DNA of 64,000 nucleotides, taken from assembly GCA_036583965.1 (NCBI GenBank), contig JAZBQD010000013.1:9670763-9734762 (forward strand), given 5' to 3'. Both the position numbers and the translations under genes were made by a program. This document shows positions 34,599-47,210 of this stretch, piece by piece (within the stretch, counting starts at the first letter, position 1; each line of letters opens with the position of its first letter). Under the pieces are notes generated by a model, which was not told the DNA's origin, ran no database searches, and was given only the letters and a program-made list of their open reading frames with translations. The DNA comes from Prunella strophiata (lineage: Eukaryota; Chordata; Aves; Passeriformes; Prunellidae).

Positions 34599-37500
34599 GC
34601 AGCAGAGCCACGGCCCAGCCACCCACCCTGGCCCCTCCATGGCACCTGTGACCCCTCCTCACCGTGCCAGCAGGCTCCAGCCATCGGTCACCCCACAGCC
34701 TGGCACTGCCAGCCCTGTGTGACATCCCTCAGGGGGTGCAGCTGGCTCCCTGCCCCAGCATTTGCTGGTCCTGGGAGCACTCAGGGCTGCAATGCCTCCT
34801 CTCCACCCCCACCCATCCCATCCCACACCCCTCGGTGGTGCCAGGGTCCTCCCAGCCTGGCAGAGCTGCCTGGCACATGGGCACACCTCACCCCTGCTCG
34901 CCCCGGGGGAGGGGGGACTGAGCAGAACTTTAATTTTAATGTTCATTGAGCATGTAAAAGGGAAAAAAAAAAATCAATTTAATAATCTCTCTTCACAAAC
35001 AGTGCCTGGAGGCTGCTCGGCACACGCGGCTCCAGGAACTTCACGAAGTCTTTTGTGCCGTTTTTTGTGGCGGGGATTAAACGGAGCCGGGAGAGGGAGC
35101 AGCTCCGGTGCTCCCGAGTGGAGCTGGGCCGGCTCCAGCCCCACATTGTCACCACGAGGTCCCGGGGATGAAGCCAAGGGATGTGAGGGCTCATGTAGAT
35201 CACCGGGGAAAACTCCTCCCTTGGGTTTTCCAAAGGGAAATGCTGCTCCTCCATCACCCACCCCCCAAAAGCAGCTCCAGGGCACCCCGAGGATGGGGCA
35301 GGAGTGGGGGGCTCTGGCTGAACACCCAGGGAAGGATTTATTGCCGAGCTCAATGTGATTCTTGGAGAAATCATTCAGCAAACACAGCTCGATGCAGGGC
35401 AGGAGCCGCGGTGCTGTGCTGGGAGCAGTTTTGCTTCCCAAAATCCAGCCCCAGAGCCGTGGTGGAGTGATGGGCACCATCCCCATCCCTGCAGCACCGT
35501 CCCCACCTGCACAGAAACAAGTGTTTGCCATCAGCTTTTGATTGCAACCTCCTTGTCTGCAAGTTTCAGCACGGTTACAAATCCCAGTGTTATTCAAATT
35601 GCATCAATTATTCAATTCCTGCTGCTGGGAGGGTGATGGGGAGGTGGCTGGCGCTGAGCAGCACCCACCCAACCTCCTTGGAGCGATTTCTGATTCCCAT
35701 GGGACCCCTTTGATCCTGTTAACCCGTGCCTTTGGCTCCTGTGGAATCAGAACCACTTACAAGTTCGTGTCCAGAGGCAATTTGCAGTGGGAATGATTTG
35801 AATAAACTTTCTGTTGACTTTAAGAGCAATTTTCCCAGCAATTTTCCCAGCCCAGCACCTGGCATCCACCCTGTTTTGTGGCTTCAACAGCGAGGGAGAT
35901 CGATGCCAGGGTTCCATCCCCGCCTCATCCCATCCCCTTTCCAGCCCCAAGGCAGGGCGATGCTCCGGAGCTTCCCCATCACTTCCAGGGGAAAATCCAC
36001 AATGTGGGGGGAAATAAATCCCATTTCTGGGGTGAGCCCGCTGCAGCATTCCCGGGAGAGCAGCAATCCCAGATTCCGTGCGCCCCCCCTGCCTCGCTCC
36101 CTCCTCCGTTCTCCAGGCTGAGATTCCCGGTAGGATTGAGGAGGAAGAGGAGGGAAAATGCTCCGGGGAGCTGCGAGCTCCAGCGTTCACCCAAAGGACC
36201 CACCGAGGCTGAAATATCCCCTTGATGCTCCACATTCTGCTCCACACCCCCCCTCCATTTCATTTCATTCTTCTGGAGGAAACCAGAGGCAGGTTTTGCC
36301 CGAGATCTCCAATATTGGTTCTTTCCCACTGGGAAATTGTATAAAATTCCAGAGAAACGACGCAGCCGGCGCTGGCAGCCACAGACCCAGAGCTGCTCAG
36401 AAATTGCCTCAGTTAAATGAAATCGAAATAAAATCAGAGACGTGGATGACATGCAAAGGTGGTGATGGCACACGGGTCCCCCTCCCGCCCTGCTCCATCC
36501 CCATCCCACCCCAGCATCCCGACCCCGCTCCTGCCATCCCCGTGTCGCTGCCTCCCCTCAAATGGGGGCCCAGATTTCTTTGCTTTCGGTGACTTTTTCC
36601 AGGCACGAGGATGATTAACACATCAAAAGGCTGTTTTGCTTTGCTTAACAATATTATCTGCTTAACTGCCCCGTTAATTGAATCAGGCAGCGTTTGTTTG
36701 TGCAGGGGGAGTCACCCCAACAAGTCTATTTTATTTTGATGACTTTTGTGTCCTATTAGTGGTTTTTAATGCTGGCTCTGCCTCGCAGCAGAGCTGGGCA
36801 AGGAAAGCAGGACGGACGTGGAGCGATCCCAGTGTTTCATCCATGAAATCCTGGCTGCTGGATTCTCTCCAGCGCCTGAGGGCGAGGCTGGCACAAGGGA
36901 CAGGGATGAAACCCTCGGGGATGACAGAGCCATCCCTGCTGCCCTGCAAGTGCCAGGTGAGCGCCTCGGGTGCCCTCAGTGTCCCTGAGTGTCCCTGAGT
37001 GTCCCCAGCCCCTCAGTCCAGGCTCTGCCCCTGTGCCAGGTGCCAACATCCCTCCTGCCACCACAGCTGCCAGATCCCCCTGCAGGGCTGGGAGCAGGGA
37101 CAGGGAGAGTGTCACCCCCCGGGATGTGCTGGCTGGGGTCCCTCAGTGGCACACGGGTGGGGTGGGTGCTTTGCCACCCCAGTTCATGTCCCAGTTTCCC
37201 AGTCCCTCTGCAACCCGTCCACCTCAGGGTGGAAACCAGGAAACTCCGCCAGACTGGCAGAACGGCCCCGGGGGTCCCCCCAAAGCACCCACTGAGGATT
37301 CCCCCCCCGGGCGCTGCAGCGGCGCCTCTGAGACCCCCCTCGGGCCCCCCGGCTCGCTCTCCCCCTCCCCTGCCCAGGCTCCTACGCCTGAACTGCACGA
37401 AATCAGATTAAGGGCAGCAGACAAAGCCCCGCGCAGGAATAAACACCGCGGAGCGGGAAGGGCCCCGGGAATGGGGTGGCTGGGCCGGGAACGGAGCCCC

Positions 37501-37825
37501 ATGTCCCCAACAGGGTCCCTGTCCCACACCGGGCAGTGTGGGGACACAGATGGACACGGAGTGTCCCAGAGCGGCCACGCTGCGCCTGGAGCGTTTCCAG
37601 GCTCTCCTGGGGACAGGAGGAGATGCGGGGATGTCTCAGGGGTGATGGGGACACGGGAGGGCAGCTGGGGACGCTGCGTGGGGACAGTGACCGCGGGGCA
37701 GGACCCAGCCAGCAGGTTCGGGTGCTCACAGCTCGGCCCGGGCGCTGCAGAGCCGGGGTTTCATACTTCCACTGCAGCCGGGACCGGCACATCCCTGCTC
37801 CCGTTCTCCTGCGGTGTTCCAGCCG

Positions 37826-37881
37826 GGCTGGGCTGGGACAGGCTGGGGACAGGCTGGGGACAGGCTGGGGACAGGCTGGGA
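37826..37881. repeat. 12-bp minisatellite, about 4 copies
   Basis: Tandem GACAGGCTGGGG units, nearly identical. Confidence 0.85.
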
Positions 37882-40800
37882 GCGGAGGAGACGGGATCGC
37901 TGGAGAATCCAGACAGCAAATAATCTGGCTCTGAAAAGAGCTGCTGATGCCTCATTAGCAACTTTGAAAAGCATCCGGTGAAAAAGCCTCTGCCCTTGTG
38001 CTGGGGGGTTCCTGCTCATTCCTCCTCTTGTCCTTGATTAATAAGGACATTTGCATGTAAATTGGCTGCTGGATCCTTCCCAGCGGTGCCGGCTCGGGTC
38101 TGGCCCCACCTGAGGCTCTCCCAGTCTGCACCCACTGCCCTGTGTGTGCCCCCGGCACGGCCTGGCACGGCACTGGCACGGCACGGCTTTGCCCAGGATG
38201 GCACACGGAGCTGGGACACGAATCTCTCTGCTCTGCAGGAACCGGTTTGAGCCACCAGTGGGGCTGGGACACGGGGCAGGGACACGGGGACAAGGGACAG
38301 GGATGAGGGCAGGGACAGTTCAGCTGGGACACAGGACAAGGACACGGAGCTGGGACATGGAATGGGGACACAGAACAGTGAGAGGGGGGACAGGGAGTGG
38401 GGACAGAGTGTGGGTCCCTGGGGGAGCCACCAGCCCAGCAGTGCCCAGATTCCTGGTGCTGCTGCCCAGCCGTGTGAGCAGCTCCTACAAAGCTGTGGAT
38501 CCCACAAAGGCTTTCCCGGTTGTTGGAACTCGCTCCCGCTCCCTCCCTCACTCCCCTGGGAGGGCATTTTCCAAACCAAATGCATTTGCTGGATGCATGT
38601 GGGGAAGTGCCTCTCTGCCGGGTGATCCTCTGCCTGTTTGATGTCTGTTCTCACATCGTGTGGTTTTAAAAGGCAGCTTTTTGTGAATGGGAAACCCTGC
38701 CTGGCCCGTCCCTCTCCTGTCTCCCACCCTCGCTGGATGCAGGACAGGACAGAGGGGACAGGCCATGTGCCACCAGCGCTGCACTTTCAGAGAAGTGGTG
38801 TGAGGAGGAGGAGGAGAAACGACCCTGACTGTGGGAAGGCAGCAAAGCTCACCCCCCAGCCATGGCAGGGAAAGGGGACAGTGGGGACAGCAGGGGGACA
38901 GGGGTGTCACCTGCACCCAGGGGCTGCTCCTCCAGGGTCCCACACCCCCAGAAGGCACAGCCAGGCCCCATCTGCACCCCGACCCAGCCTCGGGGACCCC
39001 AACACCCATCAGGGCAAAGCAAGGGGAGCCACCAACCGTGTGACAACAGGGACTGGAGGGAAATCAGCAGGAGAAGGGCACTGTTTCTAGCCGGGCACAG
39101 AGTGGCACCGCCACTGCCGTCACTGTCACCGCCTGCCAGCCCCTCGGCCATGGAAGGAGGAGTCCGGCTCCCGGCGGCGCCGCGGGGGTGGCCTCGGAGC
39201 CAGCGCTGCCACCGCTCGGGTGACGCCGATTTCCCAAACACGGAGCGTCGCGAGGGACGGCGCGAATTCCCCAGCCCCCGCTAATCAGCAGCCAGCGCTT
39301 AATTGGCACATTTCTGCCCGGCTGGGGTCTCTGCCAAGGAGGGAACCTCGGCGCTGCCGGCAGCCGTGGCCTCCCGTGCCCTCGGTGGGGACGGAGCGGG
39401 GACAGGCTGGCACGCCGGTGCCACCCACGGCGGCTCGGCTCCGCCACATCCCTCAGCCTTGGGGTGTCGCCGTGCCAGCGCCAGCACGGTGTCCCCCGGA
39501 GCTGCCGTCCTGCGGCAGGGGTGACGCTGCTGTCGCGAGCCCCCGGTCGTGTCGTGTCGTGTCGCTGCCGAGCTGCCAGCGCGAATCAAAGGAGCTGCCA
39601 CGCACGCCGCAGCCCTTTCTTCTCATATCACTCACACCACTGCCACGCTGCATTGTGACAATGGGGTGTAATTAAGGTGTCAGCATATCATTTAGCCTTT
39701 TCAATATAAAACCGGGAGACGGGCTGGGAAATCTGTGGTGTTCTCTTTAATGAGGAATGCAGGGGGGAAAGAGAGAAGTGGAGGTGGCGGCTTGGCGAGG
39801 GTGGGATGAAAGGCATCTCATGTGGTGTGGGGTTCTGGAGGATGCAGGGCACTGGGCTGGCACGCTGCTGTGCCCTGCTGGGACTGTCCTGTCCGGGAGG
39901 GAGAGGGGACCCTGCTAGGGCCAGGCACTGCCAAGCTCTGGGAGCATCCCTGGGGACCTGCAGGAGCCACCAGCACCTGCAGAAAGGGACTGGCAGTGCC
40001 ACGCAGGGCATTCCAGGTGTGTCCCACCTGTAAATTCTGCTCAGATGCCACTCCCACCCCGTGGGGGCCTCGCAGAGCTGTGTGGGACACACAACGAGCT
40101 CATGGCATGGCCAGCGAAGAGGGATGGAGCCTCGTGTGCCATGAGCTCACCCTGGTGCCACAGCAGCACCAGGTTTGATCAGTGCTGCACCCACCACGTT
40201 GCTGTTGGGTCCATCCCGGCCCTGTTAATATTTTTCCCAATTCCTGGCAGTTCATACACAGGGAGACCCCAGCTGAATTCCCCCCAAAAGTGGCGTGTCC
40301 CTGTCCCCCCCATCCCCATCCCCTGGGCACCGCAGAGCTCCGGGGCCGGCTGCAATCCAGAGGGCAGCGAGCGAGTTCAACACCATCAATAATTCCTGAT
40401 GGCTGCAGAAAGAGCTTTCCCGAGGAATAAATTCTTGCTGCATCAAAAGGAAGCTGCAAATCAATGCGGGAATCACTCATTCTGAACGATGGGAACTCGT
40501 CTCGCTACAGTGGGAAGCGTTAGCTGGGAACGGGGGGGACACGGGGCCGGGAGCACCAGTCCCCTCCATAAAATAGGAACCAAAATTAATGATGGGCTGA
40601 AACGGCAGTGGGATGATCCATCCCGGTGTCCTGCTCATCCCTCCGCTGTGCCAGCCCTCGGAGCACGGCTGCAAACTCCTGACCCTGCTGCCTACGGAGC
40701 AAATTCCAAATTCCATTAGGATTTCTTTTTTGTCTTGTATGATCCCTGACAACTTTTCCGTGCGGCGCATCCCACTCGGGCCGGGCGGTTCAAAGCCGCA

Positions 40801-42169
40801 GCGGTGGTCCCGGAGCTGCCTCCGCCTCCGTCCCCGCCTTTGTCTGCGCCGGCTCCGGCTCTCAGGGCACTTTGGGAGAGATGGATGTGCGGCCCCGCCG
40901 AGGCAGACATGTTCCAGGCGAGATCCTGGGAAGAGGTTTCCTTAGCAACAATAATGAAGTGTGAGCGAGAGAAAAGCTCTCCCGGCTCCGCTCCCTTCTC
41001 TGGGGACTCCCAGCAGGTTTGGGGACCCCAAGAGGAGGCATTCCAAGTGTCCGGGATGAGAGCTGGAGCGGGAGAGGAGCTGCTGCAGATCCTGGCATCG
41101 GGATCAGCCGGGAGAGGGGGTCTCAATGCCAGTGCTGCGTTGAGAAGCCAAACCAGAGCAGGAGTGGTGCCCCCAGCACCACCCGAGCATCCCATGGAGC
41201 TGACTCTGCCCAAGAGGATGGAGATGTGCCATGGAAGCAGCTCCTGAATCCCAGCTCCGGTGGGAAACCCTGGAATGGATGTCCCCATCCCTGGCAGCAC
41301 CAGGAGGCACCACCTGCCTGGCACCTCCTGCTGGGACACTTGGGAAGTGGGATGTGCTGTCCATACTCCAGGAAACATCTGCTGGAGCAAAGAACAGGGG
41401 TGGCTGTGCCAGGACAGCCCCTGCTCCACGCCCCACGTCCAGCAGGACCCTCCAGACCCCTCAGGGAGCTCTGGCTCCTCTGCTGCTCCAGCCTGATCCG
41501 TGCTCCAGCCTCAGCTCCACGCCCCCTCCTCCCGGCCGGCGGGCCCGGGGATGGCACTGTGCCTCGAATCACAATTACAGTAAATAAATCCTATTAGAAG
41601 GACTTTTACTACCGCATGCTCCTCATTACAATCTGCCCAAACCCCCGGCTCCTGGGATCGCCCTGGTAATGAGGCCGGGATGGATGGATGCGGGGAAATT
41701 AACGCTGTTACAAGTTAATTTGTTTTTATTAGCACGCGGCGGCTGGCAGGGGGTGGGGGGTGGGTGCCATCCCGCTGGAGCAGCGCAGGGATGAGGATCC
41801 CTGGTGGCACCTGGATCGCTGCGTGTCATGGTCCCCTCAGCCCCCTCCTGGCTGCTCTTGGCCTTGGGGACAGCGCTGTCCCACCCCAGGGCGGGACGGG
41901 CAGATGGCAGCGAGGAACCAGCTCGCTGGATGAGGTCACATCTCATTAATAAAGGCTAATTAAGAGTAACCCATCAAAAAGAGGGGTTGGAGTTGTCTGA
42001 ATAACCCACGCAGGTGCTGCTGGTAATTAACTCAGGGCTGTGACAGCTCCTGTGGCACCGGGGGGTCACCAGGAGCATCCCCATCCCCATCCTCTGCCCC
42101 GTGGCCACCAAGTGTCCCCTCGTGCCCCCCGTGGCACCGAGAGCCATTCCTGCAGGAACAGCTGGGCCT

Positions 42170-42640
42170 TCCTTAGGCTTGGAAAATATAGATCCCACCG
42201 TTAATAATACATACATTTATTAAAATTAAACCACTGCCAGATATTACATCCAGCAGCACTGAATTATGGATAGACCTCAGCCCAACCTTTGTTTTTAATT
42301 AAAAAGCCCCTTTCAGTAATTCCATTAAAGCAGCAGCTTATGTTTTCCTCCTCTCCCCCCTTTCAAGCACAATCCGGCAGCGTTCGGGTTGCGCTGATGA
42401 AACGGCTTTGAAGTTTCATGAATTGCTGATGTAATTGAATAAAAATAATATTAAGGGGAGAGAAGGGGCGGGGGGAGAGAGAGACAGAGACAGAGAGAGA
42501 GAGACTTTTCTCTAAACCTAAATCCTAATGAAATCACCTTAGTGCACGGAGCAGAGTGACAGCGAGCCGCTGGATTTGTGCATATTCCCCTAATCCTAAA
42601 CCCATTAGGCAGGAGGCTCCGTGCGAACCACATGTTGCGG
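42170..42640. other. AT-rich island, candidate conserved non-coding element
   Basis: Unique block with GTTAATAATACATACATTTA, TTGTTTTTAATTAAAAAGCC and CTGATGTAATTGAATAAAAA, followed by a GAGA-rich run and CTAATCCTAAACCCATTAGG. No coding homology. Confidence 0.35.
42469..42507. repeat. (GA)n-rich simple sequence
   Basis: GAGAGAGAGACAGAGACAGAG-type run of about 35 bp. Confidence 0.75.
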
Positions 42641-43004
42641 ATTACAGCCAGGAAAAAGGCTCCCACACAACCCCAAACCTCCCTTTCATTGCCAGGGGGA
42701 GGTGCAGAGACCCCCCCAAACCTGAGGGTGGGAGGTGCAGCTCAGATCCCCCCTTGCCAGCAGCTCATTAGTGCTTTTTTTAAGGAATTAAGGTGGGGAG
42801 ATTTCCAATTATTTTGCTGTCTACTGTCATTAATGGAAATGGGAGTTTTTGCCATCCTTCACCTGCTTTTGGAAGAGTGGCTGCCCCCAGGATGCCCAGC
42901 TGGAGGGGATGTTTGGGATGAGTTCTGGTGGCTGCTGTTGCTTCCATGGTGGGAAGGGGACCATGATCTCTGGGACTGGGAAGAGAAAGAATCTGTCCTG
43001 TCCA

Positions 43005-43122
43005 TGGGAGAGCAACCTGCTCTAGAGGAAGGTGTCCCTGTCCAAGGCATGGGGTTGGAATGAGATGATCTTTAAGGTCCCTTCCAACCCAAACCATTCC
43101 AGGATTCCATGATCCTATGACA
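43005..43122 (+). mobile_element. CR1 LINE fragment, 3' end
   Basis: Sense CR1 3' end: GGAAGGTGTCCCTGTCCAAG, GGGTTGGAATGAGATGATCT, TTAAGGTCCCTTCCAACCC, AAACCATTCCAGGATTCCAT, GATCCTATGA. It is followed by AT-rich unique sequence. Confidence 0.95.
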
Positions 43123-43420
43123 AACTCGCCTTTCCTTTCTTCTCTCTCTCCTAATTCCTTCCTTCCCAATTGAAGCTCCTCTCCAGGATAATGCAATAAA
43201 GACATGAAGCACCTAATTTTCGGTGGGGGACAACAGACACGACGGTGTATTTACCCAGTCAAACCATTATGAAATCCTACAATTAAGGCTTCAATCAGAT
43301 AAATGCAATTACATAATACGATCTTATACGATATAATTAAAAACATCTGCAATCAAACCGAAGCCGATGGTACAGTAATCCTCAATCAGAAATTAACCAG
43401 CTCCAGATGGAGAGGTTCCA
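43123..43420. other. AT-rich island after CR1, candidate conserved element
   Basis: Unique sequence with AATTAAGGCTTCAATCAG, ATAATACGATCTTATACG and ATATAATTAAAAACATC. No coding signal. Confidence 0.3.
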
Positions 43421-44219
43421 TTCCAGAATCTGGCAGGACATAGTGGTGACAGTGGGGAGGTGGCCATGGGGAGCTGGAGGGACATCTGAGGCCAGCCCTG
43501 CCTTGCTGTGCCCCCAAATCCATGCCCACCTCCCCTGGGACACCAGCTCAGCAGGCATGGTGGCACACAGAGGTTGTGCCACAAACAAGGAAGGTGTCCC
43601 CAGCCCTGCTGGGGTCCCAGGCTGGCAGTCCCTGCCTGCAAACCAACCAGGGATTCTCCCTGGGAATGGGAACAGACACCAACATCCACTCTTGGTTGTG
43701 CTGGCCATGCCATCCCCCACCCTGCTGCTGGGCCAGGCTGTGGCTCCAGGGCGTTGTGCCCAGCCCTGGCGCGTCCCCGCAGCCGCCGGCTGGCACCAAA
43801 TGAAGACAAATGGGCTGGGTGACACGTCAGCATCCATTAACGGCAGCGCCGTGTCGGGAACGCTGGGGGCGTGCCAGGACCAGCAGGAGGAGCAGCAGCA
43901 CCGGGGCCAGCACCCCGCCCAGGGGTCACAGGGGGTCAGCAGGGTCAGCCTTGGGCTTCCACACCCCCAGCTCGGCTCTGCCCGGAGCCCACCTGGAGCT
44001 GTTGGCAAGAGAAAGAGCTGGATGGCATCCAGCCCTGGCAGCACAGCTCTGCCATGTCCCCAAAGCTCTGAGCCCCTCACTGCTGCAGCCCCAGCTCCTG
44101 CCCTCCTTCACACCTGCCTCTCACTGGGAGCTTTTGGGGGTGCACACAAGAACCCTCTGTGCCAGTGCTGATTCATCTCTCAGGTGGCTTGGGCATTCCA
44201 GAACAGCACGTGGCATTCT

Positions 44220-44460
44220 CAGCACTGGAAGGGATATCCCAGCACTGGAAGGGCTATCCCAGCACTGGAAGGGATATCCCAGCACAGAAGGGCTATCCCA
44301 GCAGTGGAAGGGATATCCCAGCACTAGAAGGGCTATCCCAGCACTGGAAGGGATATCCCAGCACTGGAAGGGCTATCCCAGCACTGGAAGGGATATCCCA
44401 GCACTGGAAGGGATATCCCAGCACTGGAAGGGATATCCCAGCACTGGAAGGGATATCCAG
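44220..44460. repeat. 20-bp minisatellite, 12 copies
   Basis: Tandem units CAGCACTGGAAGGGATATCC with a GGCTATCC variant interspersed and one copy missing a base pair. The open frames through it (for example PALEGISQHWKG) are repeat artefacts. Confidence 0.97.
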
Positions 44461-44700
44461 CCCACGCAGTGCCTGTGCTGCAGTTGTCCAGGGGCCCAGG
44501 AGCAGTCTCAGGGTGAGGCAGGAGCACTGACCCTGCCAACCTTTTCCACCCCCTGACCTTTCCCCAGCCCCTCTCGGAAATGCCACGGAGCTCCTCGCCC
44601 GGCCAGACGAAATGTCAGGGAAGGTGGATGGAATATTTCCAGCCGCTGTGCTGGGTGCTGTGGGGGGTTTTCCCCAGTGCTGTGAGTGGCTCCAGAGGGA

Positions 44701-44765
44701 GCAGGGGCCTGTCCCCATCCTTGTCCCCATTCTTGTCCCCATCCTTGTCCCCATCCTCATCCCTG
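44701..44765. repeat. 12-bp minisatellite, about 5 copies
   Basis: CCTTGTCCCCAT repeated with minor changes. Confidence 0.85.
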
Positions 44766-45217
44766 TGCCACCCCGGCGCGGGGCTGAGCCTGCGCTCGGC
44801 TGGCTGCGAGCGTTTAAGCAGAATTGAGTGTGTGTTCAGGCACTTTCAAACACAAGTAATCTTCATCTGGGAGACGGGAAGTGAAATATGTTATTGCCGA
44901 GCACAGTAAATTACCCGTGCCAGCCCCGGCGGATAAAACATCGCCGTCGCCGGCCGGCGCAGTCACTCACCCGCGCCGGGCCGCCACCGCCCCATCAATT
45001 ACAAAACAAACGGCTGCTGGTCAGCCTGGACGTGGCACCAGGACTTGTGTGGCCACCGTGGCACTGGGATTTGTCCCAGCGCCACGGTGGCACTCGATGT
45101 CGGTGGATGGATTCCTCCTGGAAAGCACCGGAAGGTCAGCGGGAGCTGGGGATGGACTGGCTCTTCCAGCAGCTCCTCCGAGCAGCTTGTGCCGGCTGGT
45201 TCAGCTCCTGCTCCCCG

Positions 45218-45335
45218 GAGTGGCCCCGGCGGGGTGTCCTTGTCATCCTGGTGATGGGAGTGGCCCCGGCGGGGTGTCCTTGTCATCCTGGTGATGGGAG
45301 TGGCCCCGGCGGGGTGTCCTTGTCATCCCGGTGAT
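45218..45335. repeat. 40-bp minisatellite, 3 copies
   Basis: A GC-rich unit starting GAGTGGCCCCGGCGGGGTGT and continuing CCTTGTCATCCTGGTGATGG is repeated with a period of exactly 40 bp; the third copy has CCCGG for CCTGG. Unrelated in sequence to the array at 32160-32915. Confidence 0.95.
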
Positions 45336-46205
45336 GCTGCTTCGTCAGGGCTAACGAGCTGCTAGGCGGCGGAAGCAGCCGGGGAAGGCGGGAGGCGAGC
45401 GCGCAGCTCCCGCTCCTTTATTTTCCTGGGAAAGACCTTCAGAAAGCCAATCCCGAGCCCATGAAATAAATAAAATAAATTCCTGCAACTTTAACAATCA
45501 TTGTGTTGGATTTGGGAGATGTTATTCCTCGTGACAGACAAGGGCAATTATCTGCTATCCGCCAGCAGTTTTAGCCTAATTTCATTACTGCTGTGCAATT
45601 CTTCCCGAGCCGCCAGTCTATCACTGTCTCCCAGAAAGGATTAGCCGGCACTTTCTTCATCTTCAAATGAATTTTAGCTGTCATGCCCTTGATGAATAGA
45701 AGAGGGAGGACGGTGAAGCCACGCCGGTGAGCAGCAGCCTGGCTGTGCCACAGTGCCAGCACCAGGACCGTGCCAGGGCATCACCAGAGCTGCCTGGATG
45801 TGCCCTGGGATTTCCTGCCATGCAGGATGAACGGGTCCCAGAGTTTTCTTGGAGAGCACCCTGGAAGTGGGCAGGGCTCGAAGCTGGTGCCCGGCATCCA
45901 GGAGGGATTAAAATGACAGGATCTGTAATACAAGGAAATAATGAACACGCCATCCTTCCCCCTCTCCAGGAGATGCTTATCTGTCAGCCCGGGCCACTGA
46001 GGGAGAGAGAAAAGCAATTTTAACTTCAGAGCTGAAACTGCAGAGGATGTTGCAGGGAGAATGTCCAGGGATGGTGTCCCAGGAGGATCCATGTGGTCCT
46101 GGAGCTGATGGGAGAATTGAGGCTTCATTTTCCTGGCCAAGCTGGAATAAGGCACACAGATCCCTGCTCAGTGTGTGCCAGGATGCCTTGTCCCCGTGGC
46201 CTCAT
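45336..46205. other. Non-coding stretch with AT-rich island
   Basis: Unique sequence; 45410-45690 is AT-rich (ATGAAATAAATAAAATAAAT, CTAATTTCATTACTGCTG) and looks like a candidate regulatory element. No exon recognised. Confidence 0.4.
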
Positions 46206-46445
46206 GCTGTGCCAGGGAGGGTCATGAGGACATCAGGAGGAATTTCCTCATGGAAAAGGTGGTCAGGCCTTAGCAGGAGCTCCCCAGGGAGGTTTGTAGT
46301 TCCCATTCCTGGGGAAGCATCCACAGAGGGCCTGGATGTGGCACTCAGTGCTCCGGGCTGGTGACAAAGTGGGGATCGGGCACAGCTTGGACTCGATGCT
46401 CTTGGAGGTCTTTCCCAAGCTGAATGATCCCAGGATTCTGTGAAA
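46206..46445 (+). mobile_element. CR1 LINE fragment
   Basis: Sense CR1: GGACATCAGGAGGAATTTCC, TCATGGAAAAGGTGGTCAGG, CTCCCCAGGGAGGTTTGTAG, CTGGATGTGGCACTCAGTGC, TTGGACTCGATGCTCTTGG, AGGTCTTTCCCAAGCTGAAT and a CAGGATTCTGTGA end. Same subfamily as the copy at 48712-48942. Confidence 0.95.
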
Positions 46446-46559
46446 TAGCAGAGCCCACCAGCAAGGAGAGCCCAGCTGGACACCCAGAGGGGGTGCAGAG
46501 CCCATCCTGGATCCCCCCAGGACCTGGGACGTCACCTCACATAAACGGAAGCTCCAGAG

Positions 46560-47210
46560 CCGGGGGCTGGCACTGGCCCAGGGCTCTGTTATTTTTGTAA
46601 ACGTTCATTCCCACCCAGCACAGCAACCTGGCAGAATATTTTAGCACCTTTAATGCAATTTCCTTTTCCCTCTGAAATATCATTTTAATAGAACCCAGCC
46701 ACACCGTGTACCTGCTCCCTAATAAACCTCTGCGACTTTAATGAACTAAATAGCAAATTACTTTTTTATTCAAGAATGAAATTTCATCATATTCATAATT
46801 CATATTTTATTTCAGACATCTGCTGCTGATTACATTACATTTAACTAAAATTAGATGATGCTCAGAATGTAATTAAGCCCCTGCCAAATTCTCTGGCCCA
46901 CCAATACCAGCCTCGCTCAGCGGGGGCCGCTTGGAACCTAATATGTAATTAGGAGCTATTTTCTAGCTGTTTTTAAAGTCTGAAAATTAGCTGCCTTTAT
47001 TAATCACACAGACAAATATAAAGCAGAGCCAACGCTTGCTGAAATTTCTAAAAAGGATTTTTTTTTAATTATACACCACATAGCGCTGAGACTCATTTTG
47101 AATGTTGATTTGTTGTGCACTGACATTTTGACAACTAGTTCTCAATTTGTCTGTCGTAGTTAGGCAACAACAAAGCAGACGGTAATACTTAACTTTCAAA
47201 ACCTTCAGCG
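46560..47210. other. Long AT-rich island, best conserved-element candidate
   Basis: The longest unique AT-rich block in the interval, about 650 bp, between a CR1 copy and GC-rich DNA. It contains TATTCATAATTCATATTT, ATTACATTACATTTAACT, GATGCTCAGAATGTAATTAA, AATATGTAATTAGGAGC and TTATTAATCACACAGAC: many homeodomain ATTA cores, little simple repeat, no open frame. This is typical of ancient developmental enhancers, but conservation cannot be tested here. Confidence 0.45.

Larger units (their letters stand above)
34600..43004. other. Non-coding stretch, FAM222A-MVK interval, middle part
   Basis: No exon recognised. AT-rich unique blocks occur at 35500-35640, 36580-36790, 37890-38080 (POU octamer ATTTGCAT at 38049-38056), 40380-40480, 41560-41740 and 42170-42640. 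GC-rich patches at 37300-37780 and 39100-39560 have CpG enrichment but no supporting gene. Short repeats include a 12-bp ACAGGCTGGGG-type run (37826-37880), GGGACACGG-type repeats (38260-38420) and a GAGA-rich run (42469-42507). Confidence 0.55.

Noticed and set aside
36970..37923. 317-codon plus-strand open frame
   Set aside because: GC-rich, proline/glycine/serine-rich, antisense frames equally open, no recognisable domain or splice structure.
39100..39560. Second CpG-rich patch, possible promoter
   Set aside because: Moderate CpG content only, no neighbouring exon or directional signals; kept as unassigned sequence.
44220..44460. Regular repeats resembling a CRISPR array
   Set aside because: Head-to-tail units without unique spacers in a vertebrate genome: a minisatellite.
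43407..44556. Overlapping open frames of about 250 codons
   Set aside because: Partly built from the 20-bp repeat and otherwise compositional; no homology.
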